From Vitreoscilla massiliensis (lineage in GTDB: Bacteria > Pseudomonadota > Gammaproteobacteria > Burkholderiales > Neisseriaceae): a stretch of DNA of 64,000 nt. Every line of letters begins with the position of its first letter. Positions within the stretch are counted from its first letter, which is position 1. The notes under the pieces were generated by a model. It worked only from the letters and a program-made list of their open reading frames with translations, made no database searches and was not told the origin of the DNA. The translations under genes were made by a program, and so were the position numbers. The stretch lies in the NCBI RefSeq assembly GCF_001457815.1, contig NZ_LN898216.1:124001-188000 (forward strand). Direction: 5' to 3'. Of this stretch, positions 15,903-24,466 are shown one piece after another.

Positions 15903-17198
15903 ATGACTGCCGAAACCATCAAAATTGATACTTTAGTTGTGGGCGCTGGCCAAGCAGGTGTCGCCATGAGTGAACACTTAAGCGCCTTGGGCGTGCCCCA
16001 TTTGGTCTTGGAAAAAAACCGCATCGCCGAAGCTTGGCGCAGTGGTCGCTGGGACTCTTTGGTCGCCAATGGCCCTGCTTGGCACGACCGCTTCCCGGGC
16101 ATGGAATTTGATGCCGACCCCGATGCCTTTGTGGCCAAAGAACAGGTGGCAGCGTATTTCGAGGCCTATGCCCAAAAATTCAAAGCACCGATTAAAACCG
16201 GTGTCGAAGTCATCAAAGCCGTGCGCAAACAAGGCGAATCGGGCTTTATCGTCGAAACCTCGGCCGGCACCATAGACGCGCAGCGCATCGTTGCCGCCAC
16301 TGGCCCATTCCAAAAACCGATCATTCCTGCCATCGCGCCGCAAGACGAAGCATTGTACCAAATCCACTCTGCCCATTATTACAAGCCTGAACAAATGCCC
16401 AAAGGCGCGGTATTGGTGGTCGGTGCTGGTTCTTCTGGCGTGCAAATTGCCGACGAACTCAATCGTGCTGGCAAAAAAGTATTTTTATCGGTCGGCCCTC
16501 ACGACCGCCCACCACGCGCTTACCGCAACCGTGACAATGTGTGGTGGTTGGGCGTATTGGGCTTGTGGGATGCCGAAGTGCGCACCAAAGGCAAAGAGCA
16601 CGTGACCATCGCCGTCAGCGGCGCGCGCGGCGGCCACACCGTCGATTTTCGTGAATTGGCCAAACAAGGCATCAATTTACTGGGCTCAACCCGCGCGTTT
16701 GAAAAAGGCCATGCCATCATCTCTGACGATTTGGCCACCAACATCCGCGAAGGCGATGCCAATTACCTCGAGGTTTTGGACATGGCCGATGCTTACATCG
16801 CCCGCCACGGCTTGGACTTACCGGAAGAGCCGCACGCACGCGACTTTTTGCCCGACCCCGAAGCAATGTTACACCCGATTTTGGACTTGGATTTGCACGC
16901 TGCCGGCATCACCAGCATCATTTGGGCGACCGGTTACGGCGTTGATTACAGCTGGTTACAAACCGAAGCGGCTTTGGACGCGCAAGGCAAACCGCAACAC
17001 CAACGCGGCGTTTCTGCCGAAGCCGATGTGTATTTCCTAGGCTTGCCGTGGCTGTCGCGCCGCGGTTCCAGCTTTATTTGGGGCGTGTGGCACGATGCCA
17101 AACACATCGCCGGCCACATCGCCACCCAACGCAGCTATTTGCAATACCAAGACGCCGATCAACGCCAACAAGCCAGCAGCAAGGCCAGCGTCGCTTAA
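15903..17198 (+). CDS. Flavin-containing monooxygenase-like NAD(P)/FAD oxidoreductase
   Basis: The 431-residue protein has two dinucleotide-binding Rossmann motifs: GAGQAG at 14-19 for FAD and GAGSSG at 174-179 for NADPH. It also has the ATG motif WATGYGVDYSWL near 325. This is the layout of flavin monooxygenases and N-hydroxylases. The loop between the Rossmann folds holds WDSLVANGPAWHDRFPGMEF. It probably oxygenates an amine or related compound. It is divergent from ridA and its start has AAGGAATG upstream. The substrate is unknown; the linkage to Rid and deacylase genes suggests an amino-compound pathway. Confidence 0.85.
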   Translation: MTAETIKIDTLVVGAGQAGVAMSEHLSALGVPHLVLEKNRIAEAWRSGRWDSLVANGPAWHDRFPGMEFDADPDAFVAKEQVAAYFEAYAQKFKAPIKTGVEVIKAVRKQGESGFIVETSAGTIDAQRIVAATGPFQKPIIPAIAPQDEALYQIHSAHYYKPEQMPKGAVLVVGAGSSGVQIADELNRAGKKVFLSVGPHDRPPRAYRNRDNVWWLGVLGLWDAEVRTKGKEHVTIAVSGARGGHTVDFRELAKQGINLLGSTRAFEKGHAIISDDLATNIREGDANYLEVLDMADAYIARHGLDLPEEPHARDFLPDPEAMLHPILDLDLHAAGITSIIWATGYGVDYSWLQTEAALDAQGKPQHQRGVSAEADVYFLGLPWLSRRGSSFIWGVWHDAKHIAGHIATQRSYLQYQDADQRQQASSKASVA

Positions 17199-17228
17199 TC
17201 TTCGTTGCAGTAACATCCTCTTCTTCAC

Positions 17229-17259
17229 GCCCAACGCCGCAAAGCTTTGGGCTTTTTTT
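17229..17259 (+). terminator. Terminator after the monooxygenase gene
   Basis: Stem GCCCAA (17229-17234) with TTGGGC (17247-17252) followed by a seven-T run, 31 bases after the stop codon. Confidence 0.65.
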
Positions 17260-17305
17260 CATGTTCAGCACCGCATCAAACTGACGCAACTCACCTCAAC
17301 ATCAC

Positions 17306-17630
17306 ATTTACAGGCCGCATTTACAGGCCGCATTTACAGGCCGCATTTACAGGCCGCATTTACAGGCCGCATTTACAGGCCGCATTTACAGGCCGCATTT
17401 ACAGGCCGCATTTACAGGCCGCATTTACAGGCCGCATTTACAGGCCGCATTTACAGGCCGCATTTACAGGCCGCATTTACAGGCCGCATTTACAGGCCGC
17501 ATTTACAGGCCGCATTTACAGGCCGCATTTACAGGCCGCATTTACAGGCCGCATTTACAGGCCGCATTTACAGGCCGCATTTACAGGCCGCATTTACAGG
17601 CCGCATTTACAGGCCGCATTTACAGGCCGC
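17306..17630 (+). repeat. Tandem array: 25 perfect copies of a 13-bp uptake-word unit
   Basis: The unit ATTTACAGGCCGC is repeated exactly 25 times (325 bases) with no variant that I can see. The reverse complement of each unit contains GCGGCCTGTAAAT, the window-wide uptake word, so all 25 words lie in the same orientation. The array lies between two convergent genes, after the monooxygenase terminator and before the amidohydrolase terminator. Because 13 is not a multiple of 3, two plus-strand frames stay open through it; they encode a 13-residue periodic artefact, not a gene. Confidence 0.97.
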
Positions 17631-17633
17631 ATG

Positions 17634-17674
17634 AAAAAACAGCCTGTTCTGTGACAGAACAAGGCTGTTTTTTC
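17634..17674. terminator. Hairpin terminator of the amidohydrolase gene
   Basis: Arms rich in AAAACAGCC(T)GTTCTG and the matching CAGAACAAGGCTGTTTT, with A and T runs at either side. It lies 24 bases beyond the stop of the minus-strand gene and directly abuts the tandem array. Confidence 0.75.
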
Positions 17675-17697
17675 TATCCGACCTCACCGCATAGGCT

Positions 17698-18825
17698 TCA
17701 CACCGTCAGCAAAGACTGGGCAAGACTCGCATGTTGTGCCACCACCGCGTCGACCATGTCGCGTTGCAAGGCTTGCAAGTCTTGGCCGGCGGTGGCTTTG
17801 TGCGCGGCCAAAGCAGGATCGCTAATGCCGCTGTGCAAACCCGATAAGGTTTCGACCACGCTCAAGCCCAAATACGGCGTGGTCATCGGGTTATAACCGC
17901 CTTCGTGGATGACCACCAAGCGGTCGTCACACAATTCGTGCGCCGCATCCATCAACATTTGTGTCAACATGGCATAGCTGTCGGCATGCAACATCATCCG
18001 TCCCAATGGGTCTTCGATGCTGGAATCAAAGCCGCAGGCGATGATGATCAAATCTGGCTCAAATTGCTGCAAGGCTGGCAACACCACGCGTTCAAACGCA
18101 TAGCGGTAAGCGCCATCGCCGCTGCCTGCTGGCAACGGAATGTTGATGTTATGGCCGATGCCTGCGCCCTCACCCATGTCTTCTATGCGGCCGCTGTCTT
18201 GCGGGAACAAATTGTCTTGGTGCAAGGAGATGGTAAGCACACTGGGGTCGTCGTAAAAACACGCTTCGGTGCCATTGCCATGGTGCACATCCCAATCAAT
18301 GATGGCGACTTTGTCCAAACCATACACGGCTTGCGCATGGCGCGCGGCCAAGGCGGCATTGGCAAAGATGCAGAAACCCAAACCTTCATCTGGGGTGGCA
18401 TGGTGACCGGGTGGACGGGTTAAGGCATAGGCGTTTTGCACCCGCCCTTCGGCCACTGCCGCCACGGCGGCCATCGCACCACCAGCGGACAAGCGCGCAA
18501 TCTTCACCGACGCCAAAGCCACTTTGGTCTCGCCATCGAGCACGCCGTGTTTGCCATCCAAAGCCTTGACCTTGTCCAAATACGCACCCGTGTGCACGCG
18601 CAGCAAATCGGCATCCGTAGGCTGCACCGCGTTAATCGGCAACAAGCCCTCTAATACCCCACTCACTTCCAATAAATTGCGGATGCGGCGCTTGGCTTCC
18701 GGTGCTTCGTAATGTCGGTATGGTTGGATGTGCTCATTGGCCTCGAACAAGCCGGCGTAACCTGAGGTGTCATGCCACATGTAAATCTCGTGCCACACAA
18801 AACCTGTGCGTGCAGTTTCTGCCAT
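17698..18825 (-). CDS. Class II histone deacetylase-like acetylpolyamine amidohydrolase
   Basis: The 375-residue protein has the arginase/deacetylase zinc site of the HDAC family: RPPGHHATPDEGLGFCIF, then DWDVHHGNGTEACFYDDPSV, and CGFDSSIEDPLGRM near the end. In bacteria such proteins deacetylate acetylpolyamines or related small amides. ATG 18825 has AAGGAG upstream; the longer frame from 18858 adds a basic unconserved leader. It is divergent from an aldehyde dehydrogenase gene, 184 bases away. The neighbours (dehydrogenase, permease, SpuC-like aminotransferase) support N-acetylputrescine or another acetylpolyamine as substrate, but that remains inference. Confidence 0.87.
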   Translation of the reverse strand: MAETARTGFVWHEIYMWHDTSGYAGLFEANEHIQPYRHYEAPEAKRRIRNLLEVSGVLEGLLPINAVQPTDADLLRVHTGAYLDKVKALDGKHGVLDGETKVALASVKIARLSAGGAMAAVAAVAEGRVQNAYALTRPPGHHATPDEGLGFCIFANAALAARHAQAVYGLDKVAIIDWDVHHGNGTEACFYDDPSVLTISLHQDNLFPQDSGRIEDMGEGAGIGHNINIPLPAGSGDGAYRYAFERVVLPALQQFEPDLIIIACGFDSSIEDPLGRMMLHADSYAMLTQMLMDAAHELCDDRLVVIHEGGYNPMTTPYLGLSVVETLSGLHSGISDPALAAHKATAGQDLQALQRDMVDAVVAQHASLAQSLLTV

Positions 18826-19009
18826 TTTCTGCTCCTTGATGGGTCTGATTTTTTTCATAGCGGCCTGTAGGCGCTGATGTCTGCAATCTAAAGCAAGACT
18901 GTGCTAACGATAATTTCTTTTTCCCGAAGAGCTGCATCATTTTTTACGAATGTTCAGTTGATGTGACTGCGTTTATAACTGATGGCAAGTTGATAAGGAG
19001 CAAAGACAA
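18826..19009. promoter_or_regulatory. Divergent promoter region, amidohydrolase/aldehyde dehydrogenase
   Basis: This 184-base spacer must hold both divergent promoters. It is AT-richer than the flanking genes. Single uptake-word remnant GCGGCCTGTAGG lies at 18860-18871. The plus-strand gene has AAGGAGCAAAGACAA before its ATG. I could not fix -35 and -10 boxes with confidence. Confidence 0.45.
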
Positions 19010-20494
19010 ATGGAGAAAAACTGGCAAGAGCTGCGCGCGCGTTTGACGTTACCGACACAGGCATTCGTGAATGGTGTGTATGAGAAAAATCATCAAGATG
19101 GGGTGTTTGACGTCATCAATCCCGCCACCGATGAAACCTTGGCACAAGTGCACAATGCCGGCGAAGCGTGTGTGAACCGTGCGGTAGCGGCGGCCAAAAG
19201 CGCGTTTCAAAACCGCGTGTGGGCTGGCTTGAGCATAGACGAGCGCAAAGCGGTATTGTGCCGTTTGGCCGATTTGATTTTGGCCCACGGCGACGAGCTG
19301 GCCTTGCTCGACTCCATCAGCATGGGCAAACCGGTGAACGAAGCCTTGAACATAGATGTTGCTGGTTCTGCTTACATTTTGCGCTGGTATGCCGAGGCTT
19401 TGGACAAGATGTTTGACCAAGTGGCACCGACGCCTAGCAATGCCTTGGCCACCATTACCCGTGAAGCCATAGGTGTGGTCGCAGCAGTCGTACCGTGGAA
19501 TTACCCGTTGGAAATGGCGATTTGGAAATTGGCACCGGCTTTGGCTGTGGGCAATTCGGTGGTGTTAAAGCCAGCCGAGCAATCACCGTTCTCCGCCTTG
19601 CGCTTGGCCGAGTTGGCGATAGAAGCCGGTATGCCGGCGGGTGTGTTCAATGTGGTGACCGGCACGGGTGAGCTTACAGGCCGCTTATTGGGCTTGCACA
19701 TGGATGTCGATTGTTTGACTTTCACCGGCTCAACCGCCGTGGGCAAAATGTTCATGAGCTATTCGGCGCAATCGAATTTGAAACAAGTGTGGCTGGAATG
19801 CGGCGGCAAGAGCCCGAACATCGTATTCCAAAACTGCAAACACTTGGAACACGCGGCGCAAAAATCATTGGCAGGCATCTTCTTCAACCAAGGCGAAGTG
19901 TGTTCTGCCAATTCGCGTTTGTACGTAGAACGCCCGATATACGCGGAATTCTTGGCCTTGCTTGAGCAACACGCGGCCACATGGCAACCATCGCAACCAT
20001 TACAGGCCGATGCCAAAGCCGGCGCCCTCATCAGCCGCAGCCATGCGCTGTGGATAGAAGAACAAGTGGCCGCCGCCGTGGCTCGTGGTGCCACTGTCTT
20101 GACTGGCGGCAAGGTGTTCAGCATAGACGGCAAAGGCACGTTCTTCCAACCGACCATCCTCATCAACACCACCGTCGACGACGACGTCAACCAACAAGAG
20201 TTGTTCGGTCCGGTGGTATCGGTATTGCCGTTTGACAGCGAAGACGAAGTCATCAATTGGGCCAACGATTCTGTGTACGGTCTCGCCGCCTCGATTTGGA
20301 CCGATGACATCCACCAAGCCCACCGTGTGGCCAAGCGTTTACAGGCCGGCACAGTATCGGTAAACACCGTCGATGCCTTGGGCGTGACCACGCCGTTTGG
20401 TGGCTACAAACAATCGGGCTTTGGCAAAGACTTGTCTTTGTTTGCCTTTGATAAATTCGTCAACCTCAAAACCACTTGGTTTCAGATTTTGTAA
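19010..20494 (+). CDS. Aldehyde dehydrogenase, PuuC/KauB-like (4-aminobutyraldehyde type)
   Basis: The 494-residue NAD(P)-dependent dehydrogenase has VVPWNYPLEMAIWKLAPALAVGNSVVLKPAEQ for the cofactor, catalytic Glu in LECGGKSPN, and nucleophile Cys in NQGEVCSANSRL. The closest pattern is the PuuC/KauB class, which oxidises gamma-glutamyl or free 4-aminobutyraldehyde to the acid. In this locus it would turn 4-aminobutanal from the SpuC-like aminotransferase into GABA. Three uptake words lie inside the gene (19672-19687, 19999-20011 and 20337-20350), all reversed. The NCS1 permease gene follows 43 bases later. Confidence 0.88.
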   Translation: MEKNWQELRARLTLPTQAFVNGVYEKNHQDGVFDVINPATDETLAQVHNAGEACVNRAVAAAKSAFQNRVWAGLSIDERKAVLCRLADLILAHGDELALLDSISMGKPVNEALNIDVAGSAYILRWYAEALDKMFDQVAPTPSNALATITREAIGVVAAVVPWNYPLEMAIWKLAPALAVGNSVVLKPAEQSPFSALRLAELAIEAGMPAGVFNVVTGTGELTGRLLGLHMDVDCLTFTGSTAVGKMFMSYSAQSNLKQVWLECGGKSPNIVFQNCKHLEHAAQKSLAGIFFNQGEVCSANSRLYVERPIYAEFLALLEQHAATWQPSQPLQADAKAGALISRSHALWIEEQVAAAVARGATVLTGGKVFSIDGKGTFFQPTILINTTVDDDVNQQELFGPVVSVLPFDSEDEVINWANDSVYGLAASIWTDDIHQAHRVAKRLQAGTVSVNTVDALGVTTPFGGYKQSGFGKDLSLFAFDKFVNLKTTWFQIL

Positions 20495-20537
20495 TACCCC
20501 AATCTACAAAGAGAACACAATAAAGGAAAAACTCCCC

Positions 20538-21977
20538 ATGCAAAACCACCATGACTCCCTAGGAGGGCGGCCTGAAAAACAGGTCGAAAACCTCGAAACC
20601 CACACCATACAACCCATTTCCTTGGACAACCGCCACGGCACTTACCGCGATTTGTTCACCATTTGGTTTGGGGTGAATTTAACCGTGCTGACCATTTTCA
20701 CCGGCTCTTTGACTTACTCGCTGTTCAATTTGCCGTTTGTGACGGCGGTGATTTCCTTGCTCATCGGTCACTTTGTTGGCGCCATCTTCATGGCTTTGCA
20801 CGCGGCGCAAGGCCCACAATTGGGTGTACCGCAAATGCTGCAAACGCGCAGCCAATTCGGCTCGTTCGGTTCTTTGTTTGTGGTCGGCTTGGTGGTGTTG
20901 ATGCATTCAGGCTTCTTCGCCTCCAATGCGGTCTTGGGCGGCCAAACCATCAATGTCATCAGCCCCAGCATCCCGACCAATGTCGGCATTACCTTGGTGG
21001 CGGTAGCGAGTTTGATTGCGGCGATTTTTGGTTACAAAATCATCCACATGTACGCCCGCTTGATTTCAGTGGTATCAGGCATCGCCATGTTGGCCATCTT
21101 CGTGTTGATTTTGTTCAAAGGCCAATTGCCGAGTGACTTTTTTGCCCGCGGTGAAAACTCCATGGTCGGCATCATGGGCACCATTTCCATCGGCGCTTTG
21201 TGGCAGTTGGCTTACGCTCCGTATGTGTCGGACTACACCCGTTACATGCCCAAAGACACCGGCGTAAAAGCGGCGTTTTGGGCCAGTTATTGGGGTTGTA
21301 CCTTGGGCAGCGTGTTGCCAATGATTTTGGGCATCATCATCGCCATCGGTTACACCGGCGACATCACCCAAGGCATGTTGGCTTTGTCACAAAACAGCCC
21401 GATTGCCGTGGTCGCCATCATTGCCTTCAGCATTGCCATCGCTGGTTCGAATTCTATGAACATGTATTGCGCATCTATGTCGGCGATTACCTGTGCGCAA
21501 ACCATCGCGCCACGTTTTTACCCTACCAGCCGCGCCCGCGCCATCACGTGCTTGATTTTGTTTGCCATCACCTTGTCGGTATCGATTTTGGGCAAAGACA
21601 ATTTCTTGGTGAATTATTCCAACTTCATCATGGTGTTATTGTATGTGTTGGTGCCTTGGACCGCGATTAACTTGGTCGACTACTACTTGGTCGAACACGG
21701 TGTGTACGATGTGGATTCGTTCTTCCGCCGCGACGGTGGCATCTATGGCTACTTTAACTGGGCAGCAATGGTGTCGTATGTGTTCGGTATCTTGGTACAA
21801 ATCCCGTTCATGGCCACGGTTTTGTACACCGGCCCTGTGGCCGAAAGCATGGGCGGCGCCGACATCTCATGGATTGTGGGTCTGGTATTGGTCAGCCCCG
21901 TGTATTACGCCTTAATCAAGATGAAGAAAAAGCAAGATGCAGCCAAGGCACGCACACGTGTACAAGCCCAAGCTTAA
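20538..21977 (+). CDS. NCS1-family purine-cytosine permease-like transporter
   Basis: The 479-residue protein has about twelve hydrophobic helices and the NCS1 signature DLFTIWFGVNLTVLTIFTGSL near the N-terminus. GTISIGALWQLAYAPYVSDYTRYMP in the middle is typical of CodB-like symporters. These carry nucleobases, allantoin, hydantoins or thiamine precursors with a cation. ATG 20538 has AAAGGAAAAA upstream; the longer frame back to 20397 overlaps the dehydrogenase gene and is rejected. Position between an aldehyde dehydrogenase and an omega-aminotransferase suggests import of an amine or acetylated amine, which would be unusual for the family. Confidence 0.88.
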   Translation: MQNHHDSLGGRPEKQVENLETHTIQPISLDNRHGTYRDLFTIWFGVNLTVLTIFTGSLTYSLFNLPFVTAVISLLIGHFVGAIFMALHAAQGPQLGVPQMLQTRSQFGSFGSLFVVGLVVLMHSGFFASNAVLGGQTINVISPSIPTNVGITLVAVASLIAAIFGYKIIHMYARLISVVSGIAMLAIFVLILFKGQLPSDFFARGENSMVGIMGTISIGALWQLAYAPYVSDYTRYMPKDTGVKAAFWASYWGCTLGSVLPMILGIIIAIGYTGDITQGMLALSQNSPIAVVAIIAFSIAIAGSNSMNMYCASMSAITCAQTIAPRFYPTSRARAITCLILFAITLSVSILGKDNFLVNYSNFIMVLLYVLVPWTAINLVDYYLVEHGVYDVDSFFRRDGGIYGYFNWAAMVSYVFGILVQIPFMATVLYTGPVAESMGGADISWIVGLVLVSPVYYALIKMKKKQDAAKARTRVQAQA

Positions 21978-22081
21978 GCTGCACTGAAAACTGATTGTTT
22001 AACCCTATGGTACACAGCGGCCACACCCGTAACACTTTACAGGCCGCTGGTGTACTCAGACAGAAAGAAAGAGAAACTGTG

Positions 22082-23461
22082 ATGACGCAATTGAACAAAG
22101 CTGCGATGCAGCACAATTTACACCCATTTTCTAACAACCAAGAGTTGATTGACAAAGGCGTGCGCGTGATTGAACGCGGCGAAGGCATTTACATTTACGA
22201 CACCGACGGCAATAAAATCATCGACGGCATGTCGGGCTTGTGGTGTACCAACATCGGTTACGGTCGCACCGAATTGAGCGATGTGGCCAAGGCGCAAATG
22301 GACAAGCTGGCGTATTACAACACCTTCTTCCAAACCTCGAATACCGCGGTCATCGCCTTGGCGAACAAATTGGCCGAAGTCACGCCCAGCCAATACAACC
22401 ATGTGTTCTTCACCGGTTCAGGCTCCGAGTCTTGCGACTCAATGATCCGTTTGGTACGTCACTATTGGAGAAGCGTTGGCAAACCACAGAAAAAAATCCT
22501 GATTGGCCGCTGGAATGGCTACCACGGTTCGACCATCGGCGGCACCAGCATGGGCGGCATGAAATCCATGCACGAACAAGGCGATTTGCCCATCGCCAAC
22601 ATCACCCACATCGAGCAACCAGCGTATTACGAATTGCACGAAGCCGGTGAAACGCCAGAAGCGTTTGGCCTGAAAGCCGCCAACTGGTTGGAAGAAAAAA
22701 TCTTGGAAGTGGGCGCCGACAATGTGGCCGCGTTTGTGGCCGAGCCGATTCAAGGCGCGGGCGGCGTCATCATCCCACCATCGACTTACTGGCCACGCAT
22801 CCAAGAAATCTGCCGCCAATACGATGTGCTGATTGTGTCTGACGAGGTGATTTGTGGCTTTGGCCGCACCGGCAATTGGTTTGGCTTTGAAACGTTTGGT
22901 TTTGAACCCGACATCTTCACTTTTGCCAAAGGTGTGACCTCGGGTTACCAACCATTGGGTGGCGTGATGTTGAGCGACCGCGTCGCTGCTGGCGTGTTAC
23001 AAGGCGGCGAATTGCAACACGGCTTTACCTACAGCGGCCATCCAGTGACCTCGGCCGTGGCCTTGAAAAACTTGGAAATCTTGCAAGAAGAGCAAATTGT
23101 TGAACGCGTGCGCGACGACATCGCCCCGTATTTCCAACAACGCTGGCAAGAAACCTTTGCCCCGTTTGCCCATGCCGATGACGTGCGCGGCTGCGGCATG
23201 ATTGCCTCGTTCAAAGTGGTGAAAGCCAAAGGCGAACCGTTCAGCGACCCTGCACGCGCCGGCTCTTTGTGCAAAGACATCTTCTTCGGTAACAATTTGA
23301 TTTTCCGTTCTACCGTCGACAACATCATTTGCGCGCCACCATTGGTAATTACCAAAGCCGAAATCGACGAAATGTTGGCCTTGGCCGCCAAATCTTTGGC
23401 CGAGTTTGAACAAAACGTCGTGCCTACGCTGTTGGCAGAAGAAGCGGCTACCGCTAAATAA
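22082..23461 (+). CDS. Class III omega-aminotransferase, SpuC (putrescine-pyruvate)-like
   Basis: The 459-residue PLP enzyme is of fold type I, class III. It has the glycine-rich FFTGSGSESCDSMIRL, the RWNGYHGSTIGGTSMGG loop, Asp in VSDEVICGFGRTG, and the Schiff-base Lys in FTFAKGVTSGYQPLGG. Its N-terminus (MQHNLHPFSNNQELIDKG) resembles SpuC, which moves an amino group from putrescine to pyruvate. ATG 22082 is preceded by AAAGAGAAA. It follows the permease by 104 bases, a gap that contains one reversed uptake word, and ends before a strong uptake-word hairpin. Its product would feed the neighbouring aldehyde dehydrogenase. Confidence 0.87.
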   Translation: MTQLNKAAMQHNLHPFSNNQELIDKGVRVIERGEGIYIYDTDGNKIIDGMSGLWCTNIGYGRTELSDVAKAQMDKLAYYNTFFQTSNTAVIALANKLAEVTPSQYNHVFFTGSGSESCDSMIRLVRHYWRSVGKPQKKILIGRWNGYHGSTIGGTSMGGMKSMHEQGDLPIANITHIEQPAYYELHEAGETPEAFGLKAANWLEEKILEVGADNVAAFVAEPIQGAGGVIIPPSTYWPRIQEICRQYDVLIVSDEVICGFGRTGNWFGFETFGFEPDIFTFAKGVTSGYQPLGGVMLSDRVAAGVLQGGELQHGFTYSGHPVTSAVALKNLEILQEEQIVERVRDDIAPYFQQRWQETFAPFAHADDVRGCGMIASFKVVKAKGEPFSDPARAGSLCKDIFFGNNLIFRSTVDNIICAPPLVITKAEIDEMLALAAKSLAEFEQNVVPTLLAEEAATAK

Positions 23462-23484
23462 AGCCTTTCATCTTCAATATTGAA

Positions 23485-23518
23485 AAGCGGCCTGTAAGTG
23501 TTTACAGGCCGCTTATTT
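23485..23518. terminator. Uptake-word inverted pair after the aminotransferase gene
   Basis: Arms AAGCGGCCTGTAA (23485-23497) and the matching 23502-23514 with a 4-base loop, followed by a T-rich tail. It closes the dehydrogenase-permease-aminotransferase unit. Confidence 0.8.
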
Positions 23519-23662
23519 ACATGCAATTTGATAAACAATCACAGCGTTCATGATATTGAAACTGATAGACGCTTGAACCATTGAACCCATGCCGCTGTTT
23601 CAATCATGCGGCCACATGCGCCACTCAAGCTTAACCCTCTATTGCTTTGGTATTCACTCGCC

Positions 23663-24292
23663 CTAATCAAAGAAAAAAGACTCATACATCACCCAAGTGG
23701 CGCGTTCAAAAAACGCATTCGCATCGTCCATCATCAGCTGTAAAAACGCCTCAAAACTGTCGGCCATTTTCAGCACAAATTGGTCGCAACCATCGTGCAA
23801 AAACAACCATACCTGCCCTTTGAGCCTGCCATCGGTCAGCAATATAAAGCGCTCGGGACTGAATTCAAAACCGCCAAACACCAACACATGCTCGACGTAT
23901 TGCGCGATGACTTCTCTGATGTCGTCAAAATACGCATCGTCATCCAAATCGGCCATGATAGGCTGCAACCACTCCAGCAATTGTGCTTTCTCAAACGCCA
24001 ACTCCTCAATGCCAAACAGCAACACACTCGCGTCTATCACATAGTCTTGCAGGCGCTGCTCGGCCATAAACAATGCCGCGCCATTCATTTGCGCATAAAA
24101 CGCCACCACACTGTTGGGAAGATTGGCACAGTGCTGCTGCAACAGCACCAACTGCGCAGGCGTGGCTGCCGCGTGCACAACATGACGCACTGGCAAACAC
24201 ACTTGCTGTTGCCCGTCGGTGGCTTTGTTTTTGACAATATCAATGTGGGTATTGGTATGGGCAAACGCCTTAAAGTCTGCGGCGAGGGTCAT
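23663..24292 (-). CDS. SUKH/SMI1-KNR4-like protein
   Basis: The 209-residue acidic protein contains the segment LPNSVVAFYAQMNGAALF followed by a beta-rich centre and WLFLHDGCDQFVLKMADSFEAFLQLMMDD. This pattern matches SUKH (SMI1/KNR4) domains. In bacteria many of these are immunity proteins against polymorphic toxins, others are general scaffolds. No toxin gene is next to it. The ribosome site is weak. It is not clearly part of an operon. Confidence 0.55.
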   Translation of the reverse strand: MTLAADFKAFAHTNTHIDIVKNKATDGQQQVCLPVRHVVHAAATPAQLVLLQQHCANLPNSVVAFYAQMNGAALFMAEQRLQDYVIDASVLLFGIEELAFEKAQLLEWLQPIMADLDDDAYFDDIREVIAQYVEHVLVFGGFEFSPERFILLTDGRLKGQVWLFLHDGCDQFVLKMADSFEAFLQLMMDDANAFFERATWVMYESFFFD

Positions 24293-24424
24293 GGCTGCGC
24301 TCTTGGTATCATAATTTTAAAACTATAGCCTATTTTCCAAACGCAATATTCAATCTAAAACAAAGACTTGCATCCAATATAAACACCATGATTGTGCAAA
24401 TTTCCTGTCAATCAAACAATAAAA

Positions 24425-24458
24425 AAGCGGCCTGTAAATCTTTACAGGCTGCTTAGAT
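24425..24458. terminator. Uptake-word inverted pair after the HEPN-like gene
   Basis: Arms 24425-24438 and 24441-24454 with one mismatch (GGCTGC in place of GGCCGC) and a 2-base loop, flanked by A runs that read as T on the minus strand. It lies 13 bases beyond the stop. Confidence 0.75.
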
Positions 24459-24466
24459 AAACAATT

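Noticed and set aside
17306..17630. CRISPR array
   Set aside because: The units follow each other without spacers, and there are no cas genes in the window.
17095..17654. Long plus-strand open frames of 179 and 135 residues
   Set aside because: They run through the 25-copy array and encode only a 13-residue period (TGRIYRPHLQAAF). They exist because the repeat contains no stop in those frames.
20397..20537. A longer N-terminus for the NCS1 permease
   Set aside because: It overlaps the aldehyde dehydrogenase gene and is unlike any permease N-terminus. The ATG at 20538 has a ribosome site.
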